A DNA stretch of 42,635 nucleotides. Origin: Streptosporangium canum (lineage in GTDB: Bacteria > Actinomycetota > Actinomycetes > Streptosporangiales > Streptosporangiaceae). Location of the stretch: positions 1 through 42,635 of the forward strand of contig NZ_FOQY01000053.1 of the NCBI RefSeq assembly GCF_900113865.1, given 5' to 3'. A model generated the notes under the pieces. The model saw nothing but the letters and a program-made list of their open reading frames with translations. It was not told the origin of the DNA and made no database searches. Shown here piece by piece: positions 1 to 7,445 of this stretch; position 1 is the first letter of the stretch, and each line of letters opens with the position of its first letter. The translations under genes were made by a program, and so were the position numbers.

Positions 1-3
1 CTA

Positions 4-33
4 AGTGGTCCCGCCCGTAAGTTCTTCGGGGGT
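4..33 (+). repeat. Left terminal inverted repeat of the IS630 element
   Basis: Thirty bases that match 1642-1671 exactly in reverse complement. The stop codon of the passenger gene (33-35) begins on the last base of this repeat, so the gene fills the element to its edge. Confidence 0.9.
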
Positions 34-350
34 CAGCGTCCAAGGTAGAGGCCGCAGGCACAGTCGAGGGCTTCTTGAGGGCTGCCGGCGATGAGGCCGG
101 TGGGCAGGATCTGGTTGTCGTATTTGCCGCTGCTGGCGAGGTAGAGCCCGAATCCCCAAATGGAAGCCGAGCCGCTGTAGCGCAACCGAAGGAGAGGCAG
201 CCGGTCGCCGTCGGTCAGTTCGCCTTCGACATAGGCAAACTGACCGTGGTAGCGGATATGCAGGCTGGACAGCTCAGGCCAGTGGTCGCGGGCGTGCTGG
301 CGCAGCCGCTGAGCAAGCGAGGTCTTGGTCGAGTCCGGGATCGCGGGCAT
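33..350 (-). CDS. IS630 passenger protein, function unknown
   Basis: A 105-aa protein divergent from the transposase and wholly inside the element. The start was placed at the ATG at 350 (N-terminus MPAIPDSTKT) because the open frame upstream is arginine-rich and overlaps the transposase. The protein has a charged helical N-terminus, then a region rich in aromatic residues and glycine (YVEGELTDG, SIWGFGLYLAS), and ends DCACGLYLGR. I have the impression of similar small proteins beside IS630 transposases in actinomycetes, but know of no function. It may be true cargo or a transposition accessory protein. No clear ribosome binding site is visible. Confidence 0.65.
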   Translation of the reverse strand: MPAIPDSTKTSLAQRLRQHARDHWPELSSLHIRYHGQFAYVEGELTDGDRLPLLRLRYSGSASIWGFGLYLASSGKYDNQILPTGLIAGSPQEALDCACGLYLGR

Positions 351-447
351 GAGAGATATCTTGCCGTCCCCGGCGTGTCGATCACGGCGGGGCGGGCGGA
401 TCGGGCAGGGTCGCAGGGGTCCCCAAGATCTCCCCGAGAGTCCCCCA

Positions 448-1641
448 GTGCCTCTTCCCCGTGCCCGCCAGATCGTTCTGGCCGCGTCCGAGCGGCGTCG
501 GCTCAAGAAGCTGGCCTACTCCCGCACCGCCCCCTACCAGCAGGTCGTCCGTATCCGGATCGTGCTGGACGCCGCGCACGGCTACGCCAACGCGCGTATC
601 GCCCTCCGGCGGCAGGTCCATATCGACACCGTCCGGACCTGGCGGGGCCGCTATGCCGACCAGGGGATGGACGGACTGAAGGACCGGCCCCGATCGGGTC
701 GGCCACCCCGCTTCAGCCCTGCTCAGCGGGCCGAGGTCAAAGCGCTGGCCTGCCAGCTACCGGCCGAGACCGGGGTGCCGCTGTCGCGGTGGAGCAGCGG
801 CGACCTGGCGGCCGAGGTGACCGGCCGGGGCATCATCACGGCGATCTCGGCGTCGACCGTTCGCCGGATCCTGGCCGCCGCCGCGCTCAAACCCTGGCAG
901 TACCAGTCGTGGGTGTTCATCCGCGACCCAGATTTCGCGATCAAGGCCGGCCGGGTGCTGGACCTCTACCAACGGGTCTGGGACGGCCGGCCGCTCGGCG
1001 GCGACGAGTACGTGATCTCCTGCGACGAGAAGACCTCGATCCAGGCGCGCTGCCGCTGCCACCCGACCCTGCCACCGGGATCGGCCCGCATGATGCGGGT
1101 CAACCACGAGTACGACCGCGGCGGATCGTTGGCCTACCTGGCCGCCTACGACGTCCACCGCTCCCGCGTGTTCGGGCACTGCGCGCCCACGACCGGCATC
1201 CTGCCGTTCATGACCCTGGTCGAACAGGTCATGACCCAAGAGCCCTACGCCTCGGCCAGCAGGGTGTTCTGGGTGGTCGACAACGGCTCCAGCCACCGCG
1301 GCAAGGCCGCCTGCGACCGGCTGGCCGCGCGCTTCCCCAACGCCGTGATGGTGCACACCCCGGTGCACGCCTCGTGGCTGAACCAGATAGAGATCTTCTT
1401 CTCCATCGTGCAGCGCAAGGTCGTCACACCCAACGACTTCACCAGCCTTGACCAGGTCAAAGACCGGCTCACCGCCTTCGAGCGTCGTTACAACGAGACC
1501 GCCCGGCCCTTCGAATGGGAGTTCACCCCGGCCGATCTCGAGGACCTGGTGGCCCGGATCGAGCGGCACGAACAGAAAGAGTGCTCCCAGCAGCCTCCCG
1601 GCCACAGCCACCAGCCTGCCGCACTGCCAACAGCCGCGTGA
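448..1641 (+). CDS. IS630-family DDE transposase
   Basis: A 397-aa transposase that cuts and joins the element ends. The GTG at 448 (VPLPRARQIVL) was chosen because it matches the usual N-terminus of the family and has a GAGAG about 8 bases upstream; the open frame before it shows no homology. The N-terminus holds a winged-helix/HTH DNA-binding part (residues 1-120, with RQVHIDTVRTWRGRYADQG). The RNase H-like core has the three catalytic acids in DEKTSIQAR, WVVDNGSSHRG and NQIEIFFSIVQRK. It is full length with no frameshift, so the element could be active. Confidence 0.93.
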   Translation: MPLPRARQIVLAASERRRLKKLAYSRTAPYQQVVRIRIVLDAAHGYANARIALRRQVHIDTVRTWRGRYADQGMDGLKDRPRSGRPPRFSPAQRAEVKALACQLPAETGVPLSRWSSGDLAAEVTGRGIITAISASTVRRILAAAALKPWQYQSWVFIRDPDFAIKAGRVLDLYQRVWDGRPLGGDEYVISCDEKTSIQARCRCHPTLPPGSARMMRVNHEYDRGGSLAYLAAYDVHRSRVFGHCAPTTGILPFMTLVEQVMTQEPYASASRVFWVVDNGSSHRGKAACDRLAARFPNAVMVHTPVHASWLNQIEIFFSIVQRKVVTPNDFTSLDQVKDRLTAFERRYNETARPFEWEFTPADLEDLVARIERHEQKECSQQPPGHSHQPAALPTAA

Positions 1642-1671
1642 ACCCCCGAAGAACTTACGGGCGGGACCACT
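1642..1671 (-). repeat. Right terminal inverted repeat of the IS630 element
   Basis: Exact reverse complement of 4-33. It begins directly after the transposase stop codon at 1639-1641. Confidence 0.9.
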
Positions 1672-1732
1672 AAGTGGCCCAGCGGCGACCTATTCGGATG
1701 GTCACGTGCCGCTCGTCCTACTTGGAGGGACC

Positions 1733-2068
1733 ATGGCGCTAAGCCGCCGCGCCCGTGAAATGGCTGCGGAGATCAGGGGACACGACTGGAAAGACGCTCC
1801 ATACCGGATGGATCGTGCCGGTCATCAGCGTCGCCACGACACCAGTAAACGCAGCGAGAAGGAACTCACCGCGAACGAGACCGAAAGCGTCCGTACAAAC
1901 GTGGCGTGGGTGGCCGCACAGTGCCTCGGCTACGAGGACCCGAACTTCGACGTGGTCGAGTTCATGCGAGCTTGCGGCGTCGAAAGACTTTCGACCTCCT
2001 CTCTGCAGTACGGCGTACGCCGACTGGCCGATGGATCCTTCGACGAACCAGGAAGCGTCAACTGGTAG
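1733..2068 (+). CDS. Hypothetical protein, 111 aa
   Basis: The ATG at 1733 has a good GGAGG about 5 bases upstream; the open frame continues back into the IS but is not coding there. The protein begins MALSRRAREMAAEI, is charged and helical, and is rich in Arg, Glu and Asp (AGHQRRHDTSKRSEKEL). No enzyme motif is visible. It sits just outside the right end of the IS630 element and is convergent with the next gene. No function is assigned. Confidence 0.6.
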   Translation: MALSRRAREMAAEIRGHDWKDAPYRMDRAGHQRRHDTSKRSEKELTANETESVRTNVAWVAAQCLGYEDPNFDVVEFMRACGVERLSTSSLQYGVRRLADGSFDEPGSVNW

Positions 2069-2148
2069 CAGGCCACAGGAACCTCGCACTGGCCGAATTA
2101 CCTTCCGGCAGAGCAAACGATCATCGCTTGATCGGAGGGGTAGGGCAC

Positions 2149-2565
2149 CTAATCCGTCTCTATCTCGCGCACCGGTAGTGGGTCAGAGCCAAGGTAGAGC
2201 CACTCTTCTACATTGCTGAAGGGGTATTCATCGCAGAAGGCCAGCCACTGGAAACCGCGTGCCCTCGCTATGGGCGCTACCTCACGAAACAGGTCGTGGT
2301 AGTAGCCAAGATCGATAGGTAAGTCGTTGAGATCGAAGCCAACCAAATCGATCACCACACTTCTGAGCTTTTCGTACTCCTCACACGGCCTCAGATCGAC
2401 GATCAAAGAGGCTTTCACCTCTGTGACGTACAGATGAGGGCCGCCATAGCCTTCGAACTCGCCCGTGACATACCTCATCGCATGGCTCCGAGATGTGGTC
2501 CAAGAGCGGATTCCATCGAGGCTGTCGACACCCGGCTCGGGATGGGCGCGATACAAGGTGATCAA
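2149..2565 (-). CDS. Hypothetical protein, 138 aa, possible ADP-ribosyltransferase-like fold
   Basis: The start is a TTG at 2565 with GGAG a few bases upstream. The N-terminus reads LYRAHPEPG, then SWTTSRSHAMRYVTGEF and a beta-rich LYVTEVKASLIVDLRP. This order (LYR, then a SWTT-S-A pattern, then a strand rich in V/E) faintly resembles small ADP-ribosyltransferase-fold proteins seen with phage and conflict systems. The catalytic Glu pattern is not convincing, so this is only a suggestion. Its G+C content is visibly lower than that of its neighbours, which fits recent acquisition. Confidence 0.6.
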   Translation of the reverse strand: MITLYRAHPEPGVDSLDGIRSWTTSRSHAMRYVTGEFEGYGGPHLYVTEVKASLIVDLRPCEEYEKLRSVVIDLVGFDLNDLPIDLGYYHDLFREVAPIARARGFQWLAFCDEYPFSNVEEWLYLGSDPLPVREIETD

Positions 2566-3160
2566 GAAGTCTCCGAGAGATCGAGAGCGTTCATGTCGAC
2601 TGCTAGAGCATAGACGTGAGATCTCCGGCGCTACTTCGCCCGACAGGACGTCGGACTTCGGGCAATGTGCCTGATCATCACGACTTGCATGCCGGCGCGC
2701 TCAAGAGGCGACATCCCTCGCCCGGGCCGCCGGGCGAGGGGCAGTCTGATCTTGGACGGTGCCCAGGTAAGGCTGGCCGATACAAATCGGCTGTGGGTAG
2801 TTGGTCGATGGCGTCGTCCGTAATGCCTGCGGCGCTAGTCACATCGAGTGATTGGTGCCGGCGTCGCTGACCGCACGTCCGCCGATCTCTCCCGTAACGT
2901 GCTGGGGATTCAGTGACGAGCCGCCGTTGAGGTCTTACCCGCTCGCCGTCCTCGGTTGGTTGCGCGTTGGGCCGCCAGGCTTCACCATGCCGGGTCGTGA
3001 CCATCAGCTCCGGCGCGTGCGCTCCCGCGAGGCCGTGGGGTGGGCTCTCCAGTAGCGTCGTCCCACGGCCGCGCCGCCCGGTTCGGGCCTGCGCCGGGCG
3101 GTTGCCGTGATTGGAGTGCGGGGTTCGCAACCACGGCCGGAGGAGCGATCATAGGTCGGC
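2566..3160. other. Gene-poor stretch, possible mobile-element relic
   Basis: About 595 bases with no frame I can support. Open frames here are Arg/Pro/Gly-rich in every reading and have no convincing start or ribosome binding site. It lies between an orphan gene and the last gene of the lanthipeptide operon, so it may be scar sequence from insertions. Confidence 0.4.
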
Positions 3161-4282
3161 TCAGGCCGCTCCGTGTAGCTCGGCAAGCAGGGCACGCAGG
3201 CTGTCCTCGCCGTGACGGACTGCGGCAGTGAGGGCATCCAGGTGGGCTGCTGGGAGGTAGCCGGCGCCGAACCCCGAGGCGGTGAGCACGCCGGCGACTT
3301 CCTGTTCCTGCTGCGAGGTCATGCGGGAGCGCATCCCGTGGTGCCCCATGACCTCTCGGGCAGCGTAGGCGTCCGTGCAGGCCACGCCGACGACAGTGGA
3401 CCGCAGGTCGGAGTCATATGCCGTGGGTCGGTCGGCGGTCAGGTCGAGCATGGTCAGGGTGAGCCGAGTCCGGAACGCTGTGGTCATCGGGTCGGGGTCG
3501 GTGATCAGCGCGAGAGTTTCCCGTCCCGCATGGTCCAGTTCGTCCTGTGGTGTCGGCGTGGTCGGAGGACGGCAGTAGACGCGCAGGATGGCGGCGACGG
3601 CGTTCTCCCATGGCTCTGTGGGAACGCTGGAGTCGATCATGGTGGCGGCCTGCTGCGGGAGGCCCTGTTCCATCAGCGACATGATCGTGAGCTGGCGGCC
3701 GTCGAGAAGCCGCTGACCGACGCCGCGGTGCGCGGCCATGGATTCGGCTGCCTCGGTCCAACGGCCGACGCTCGCGAGGGCTCTGGCACCGTCGATCAGC
3801 AGGGCGACCCACAGCTCCGTACAGATCTTGCGGTGGTCTGCGACGGTCCGGATCAACGGAGACAGGTCGACGTCGTGATCGCGGATGACGGTGGCGCCGC
3901 GCTGCTCGGCGGCCCGGTACAACTGCTGCAGCACCGCGAAGGCAGTGCCACCTTCACCTTCACGGATCAGGAGCCGGGCGATGTTCACCAGCGGCATCAG
4001 CGACATCACGGCGATGTCCTGGTCGAGGCTCCCGGCTTCGGCGAAGACCTTGTGCTGCCGCCAGCACAGTTCGGTTGCCAGGTCGGGCATGCCGCTGTCG
4101 GAGGCGATGAGCGCGGAGAAGTTGAGGACACCGCAGGCGCGGGCCACCCGCTTGGAGTGGTCCGCCGCGCCGGGTGTTTCGGCGGTCAGCGCGGTGAGCT
4201 CTGCAATGCGCTTGTCCAGTGGAAGCCCGGGGGGTTTGGGTCGGCAGACCAGCGGGATACGGGCGGCGATCGCAGGGTTCAT
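3161..4282 (-). CDS. Helical-repeat (TPR-like) protein at the end of the lanthipeptide operon
   Basis: A 373-aa all-helical protein without signal peptide or membrane segments. The ATG at 4282 was chosen: GGAAGGGG lies 9 bases upstream, and a GTG one codon earlier is also possible. The sequence shows irregular helix pairs with A/L spacing (ELCWRQHKVFAEAG, GGTAFAVLQQLYRAAEQRG, GRWTEAAESMAAHRGVG), like TPR-type scaffolds. It follows the methyltransferase gene after 13 bases, so it is very likely co-transcribed. No HTH is seen, so it is not an obvious regulator. A role as scaffold, immunity or maturation partner is an inference from position. Confidence 0.75.
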   Translation of the reverse strand: MNPAIAARIPLVCRPKPPGLPLDKRIAELTALTAETPGAADHSKRVARACGVLNFSALIASDSGMPDLATELCWRQHKVFAEAGSLDQDIAVMSLMPLVNIARLLIREGEGGTAFAVLQQLYRAAEQRGATVIRDHDVDLSPLIRTVADHRKICTELWVALLIDGARALASVGRWTEAAESMAAHRGVGQRLLDGRQLTIMSLMEQGLPQQAATMIDSSVPTEPWENAVAAILRVYCRPPTTPTPQDELDHAGRETLALITDPDPMTTAFRTRLTLTMLDLTADRPTAYDSDLRSTVVGVACTDAYAAREVMGHHGMRSRMTSQQEQEVAGVLTASGFGAGYLPAAHLDALTAAVRHGEDSLRALLAELHGAA

Positions 4283-4298
4283 CACGCTGCTCCCCTTC

Positions 4299-6347
4299 CT
4301 ACGGCCAGTCGATGACGAGTCGGCTGTTGGTCTTGTCGATGACGAAGCGTGAGTCAGCGGCCTTCAGCAGGTCGCGGTTGGCGGCCGTGGCCATGCGGAA
4401 GCCGGGGGCCGGGGCGTCGTTGCCGTAGTAGCGGTCCCATTCCTGGATCGCGGCGGCGACCTGCTCGGCTAGGTCGGCGGCGCGCGGGCCGTGACCGATG
4501 ACGCCGATCTCCCAGAACCGGCCCACGGTGTCTTCACCCTCGCGGACGGTCAGATAGGCCAGGCTGTCGCCGTCGAGCGCCGCCATCGAACCCCACCCGA
4601 AATGCGGGGTGAACCCGGGCCGCCGGCCAGGTACCCGAGATAGGCCGTTGGGCAGGACGCACGCCAACCACAGATAGACCCACTCCCAGGGTGAACCCTG
4701 CCGGAGCTTCACGCCCGTGTAGACCTGGTAGGAGGGCTCGTCCAGGACGGTCCGCATCGCCTCCCGGTCCACGAGCTGCTCACTGTAGGTTTCCAGCCGG
4801 ACATTGCCCTCCCCGGCCATGGGGACCACCGTACGGACGTCGTCACACACGCCTTTACGCAGCGGGACGAACGTGGCCATCTCGCAGGAGACGGTCTTCC
4901 AGGTCTCGCCGTCGCCGTCGCGCTCGAAGGCGAAGGAGCGGGAGATACTGCCGCGGATCCGCATCGGGATGACGAGACGGCCGTCCGGGGCCAGTTGATT
5001 CAGGACGGGGAGGGGGATGTCACCGGCGCCCACGGTGAACTGGATCCGATCGAACGGGGCATGCTCGGGCAGACCGGCCGCGCCATCGGCCAGCAGCGCG
5101 GTCACGTTCGACGCGCCAGCAGCGGCCAGATGCTTCGCGGCGGTGCTGACGAGGTCAGTGTCGACGTCCACCGTCCACACGCGGCCGACGGGGGCGACGA
5201 GCCGCCCGAGGAGAGCGGCGTTATAGCCGGTAGCCGCCCCGGCCTCCAGGACCTTGTGGCCGGGCTCTGCGCCCAGTTGCTCCAGTTGGGTGGCGACGAT
5301 CGACGGCGCGGAGATGCAGGAGATCATCTCGCCGTCTCGGTCGTTCTTCACCGACACGGCGTCATCGACGTAGGCGGCGACGACCTCGACGTCGGGGATG
5401 AACCGGTGGCGCTCGACGTCCCGGAAGGCGTCGATGATCGCGGGAGTGCGCAGGTGGCTGGAGCCGATGAACTTGTCCACCATGGCGTTGCGCAGCTCGG
5501 CGGGGTCGGTCGTGGTGATGGTGCTCTCCATCCTCTTGAAAATAAGGGTTACGGGTGCGGACTGACTGCTGGACACGGTGGCTGGGTCGCCGTCTCCGAA
5601 GGCGACGTTCCAGCCCAACCAGGCCGCGGCAGCCTGCTCGGCCACGGGTGTGGCCGCGCGGTTAAAAGCGAAGATCGCGTGGTGGGCGAGGACCGCGCGC
5701 AGCCCTCGCCGGAGTTGCCCACTGGTCGCGAGCCGGGCCAGGCGGCGGCCGGCGTCCTCGAACGCGGCGACGCGGTCAGGCCAGCCGGGTTCGGTGGTGT
5801 CCCGCTTGGCGGCGTCGGCGTGCACGAGGCGCCGCATGGCAGTGATCGCAGACGCCTGGTAGGCCGCCTGCGGTGGGTCGATTGCCGGGCGGAGGTTGCC
5901 GAATGTCGCCCACACGTCGCTGATCTCGAACGGGTCGAGGCCCGCCGCGCGGTTCATGGTGGAGAGCAGCAGGATGCACCGCTCACGGGCGTACGGGCTG
6001 CCGGTCTCGGCCAAGGCCGCAGGGCTGTCGGCGCACCACACCTCGTGGGCGATGGCCATACCCTGCTCGCCGCCGAAGGTTTCGATCTCCGGTTCGTAGA
6101 TGCCGCCAACCCAACCGGCCACGACCTCGTCGGCGACGAGCTGATCGAGCAGGTCGGCAGCGGGCCTCTCGGTGCGAAGCCGGAGATTGCCTTCCTTGCG
6201 CAGGAAGTGGAAACGCCAGCCGGACAGCGCGGCCGCGAGTGCGGTCGCAGCCTTCGGGGTCGCTCCGGCATCGCCGGGAAAGCGGATGGTGGCGTGCCAC
6301 CACTTCGGTTCGTCGGGCAGCGGTAGGTTCTCGTCGTTCCAGTCCAT
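4299..6347 (-). CDS. LanB elimination domain fused to FxLD-type PIMT-like methyltransferase
   Basis: A 682-aa two-part enzyme. Residues 1 to about 265 resemble the SpaB_C / thiopeptide-type bacteriocin biosynthesis domain (KWWHATIRFPGDAG, GIYEPEIETFGG, RCILLLSTMNRAAGL, with conserved HH and FNR near 220-230). In LanB enzymes this domain removes glutamate from glutamylated Ser/Thr to give dehydroamino acids. From about residue 275 it becomes a protein-L-isoaspartate O-methyltransferase-like domain: VERHRFIP, the SCISAPSI loop near 343-350, and the SAM-binding VLEAGAATGYNAALL at 366-380. About 180 further residues follow. Related LanS-type enzymes methylate a core Asp, leading to succinimide and isoaspartate. 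It starts 36 bases after lanC and supplies the domain that the adjacent lanB lacks. Confidence 0.88.
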   Translation of the reverse strand: MDWNDENLPLPDEPKWWHATIRFPGDAGATPKAATALAAALSGWRFHFLRKEGNLRLRTERPAADLLDQLVADEVVAGWVGGIYEPEIETFGGEQGMAIAHEVWCADSPAALAETGSPYARERCILLLSTMNRAAGLDPFEISDVWATFGNLRPAIDPPQAAYQASAITAMRRLVHADAAKRDTTEPGWPDRVAAFEDAGRRLARLATSGQLRRGLRAVLAHHAIFAFNRAATPVAEQAAAAWLGWNVAFGDGDPATVSSSQSAPVTLIFKRMESTITTTDPAELRNAMVDKFIGSSHLRTPAIIDAFRDVERHRFIPDVEVVAAYVDDAVSVKNDRDGEMISCISAPSIVATQLEQLGAEPGHKVLEAGAATGYNAALLGRLVAPVGRVWTVDVDTDLVSTAAKHLAAAGASNVTALLADGAAGLPEHAPFDRIQFTVGAGDIPLPVLNQLAPDGRLVIPMRIRGSISRSFAFERDGDGETWKTVSCEMATFVPLRKGVCDDVRTVVPMAGEGNVRLETYSEQLVDREAMRTVLDEPSYQVYTGVKLRQGSPWEWVYLWLACVLPNGLSRVPGRRPGFTPHFGWGSMAALDGDSLAYLTVREGEDTVGRFWEIGVIGHGPRAADLAEQVAAAIQEWDRYYGNDAPAPGFRMATAANRDLLKAADSRFVIDKTNSRLVIDWP

Positions 6348-6383
6348 GTCCTCGGTTCGCTCCTGCTCGGTTGTGGTGACGGG

Positions 6384-7445
6384 TTAGTTGATCAACAGGG
6401 CGCGGGTCCAGCCAGTCACGTTGGAGCCCTTCAGCGCCATGACCGCCCCGGCTCGGCCTTCCATGAACCCGGGCTTGGACAGTGTGGGGATCCCCGCTTC
6501 TAACCTCTGGCGGGTCTGCCGGATGGGCTCGGCGAACCGGTCGGGGGTACGGCTGTCGGCGGCGAGGGCGGTCGTGACGGTCAGCAGCCCGGCCCAGCCG
6601 TGGCAGAGGGACGCATCGGTGACCCGGCTCAGGCGGGCCGGGTCGGTGAGGGCGGCGATGGCGAGTTCTTCGGCCTTCTGCCTACGGGTGTCGTCGCCGA
6701 GCGCGCAGGCTGCCAGTTGCAGCGTGCGGGCGATACCAAGGTCCCCGTAGCACCAGGAGGGGCGCAGGGGCGGCGCCTGCAACGCCTCAGCGGCGAGCGG
6801 GTCCAGGGTGATCCAGTAGAAGGAGCCGAACTTCTCCAGCCAGGCCGTGAACGTCTTGATGGCGCCTATCTGGCCTTCCACCAGGACGCCGCGGCAGGTG
6901 GCGAGAGATAGCAGCGCCAACGGGCCGGCGATGCCGTGGGCTACCCCGTTGTTCGCGTGGCCACCGGTGATCTCCTCATGCGTGGGGCTGTCCGGCGACC
7001 ACCACCCGGGCAGGACCTGGGCATCGGCTTCGGCCGGGACCGCCAGCGTCACCAGGTAGGCCAGCACCTCCTGCAGCAGCGGCGGCGGCGAGCCTGCTCG
7101 GGCAAGCAGCACCACCCCCAGCCCGGTGAGCCCTCGGATGAGATCGAATTCTGCCAGTGCCGGGAGCCGGGTCGCCTTTCGCCGACAGCGGGCCGCGGCG
7201 AGCCGAGCGGTCACGACCCGGTCGACGGCCGCCTGAACGGTCTGGTCGGTGCGCCCGGCACGGCCAAGCACGAACTCCAGGGCCGGGGCGCCGTGGAACA
7301 GAGAAGCGTTGGAGCCGGTGCTGACGCCACCGGTGACCGCCTCGGCCAGCAGGGGCCGCGCTGCGGCAAGGTTGCCGCGCTCGATGTGCAGCAACGCTAT
7401 CCCCAGCGCGCCCTCGGCCAGGGCCTGCGTCGTGGGCGGGCTCAT
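6384..7445 (-). CDS. Lanthionine synthetase C-like cyclase (LanC)
   Basis: A 353-aa cyclase that adds Cys thiols to dehydroalanine/dehydrobutyrine to form (methyl)lanthionine rings. The family motifs are present: NNGVAHG at 165-171, WCYGDLG at 231-237 and CHGWAG at 281-286. The likely zinc ligands are Cys232, Cys281 and His282, so it should be catalytically competent. The ATG at 7445 overlaps the stop codon of lanB in an ATGA arrangement, which indicates translational coupling; an open frame extends upstream inside lanB but is not needed. The length is slightly short for LanC (usually about 400 aa). Confidence 0.92.
   Translation of the reverse strand: MSPPTTQALAEGALGIALLHIERGNLAAARPLLAEAVTGGVSTGSNASLFHGAPALEFVLGRAGRTDQTVQAAVDRVVTARLAAARCRRKATRLPALAEFDLIRGLTGLGVVLLARAGSPPPLLQEVLAYLVTLAVPAEADAQVLPGWWSPDSPTHEEITGGHANNGVAHGIAGPLALLSLATCRGVLVEGQIGAIKTFTAWLEKFGSFYWITLDPLAAEALQAPPLRPSWCYGDLGIARTLQLAACALGDDTRRQKAEELAIAALTDPARLSRVTDASLCHGWAGLLTVTTALAADSRTPDRFAEPIRQTRQRLEAGIPTLSKPGFMEGRAGAVMALKGSNVTGWTRALLIN

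Larger units (their letters stand above)
4..1671 (+). mobile_element. IS630-family insertion sequence with a passenger gene
   Basis: Complete element of about 1.67 kb. Its ends are a perfect 30-bp inverted repeat (4-33 and 1642-1671). A TA lies at each edge (2-3 and 1671-1672), as expected for the TA target duplication of IS630/Tc1-type elements. Inside are a DDE transposase on the plus strand and a small divergent passenger gene on the minus strand. The window starts three bases outside the left repeat, which suggests that the sequenced piece was broken at a repeated copy of this element. Confidence 0.9.

Noticed and set aside
757..1611. Minus-strand open frame inside the IS630 transposase
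   Set aside because: It is antisense to a transposase with all three catalytic acids and has no own start signal.
2678..3130. A 150-residue minus-strand frame before the lanthipeptide operon end
   Set aside because: It has no ribosome binding site, an Arg/Pro/Gly-biased composition and no domain pattern. A structured-RNA or group II intron relic was considered, but I could not identify a domain V-like element.
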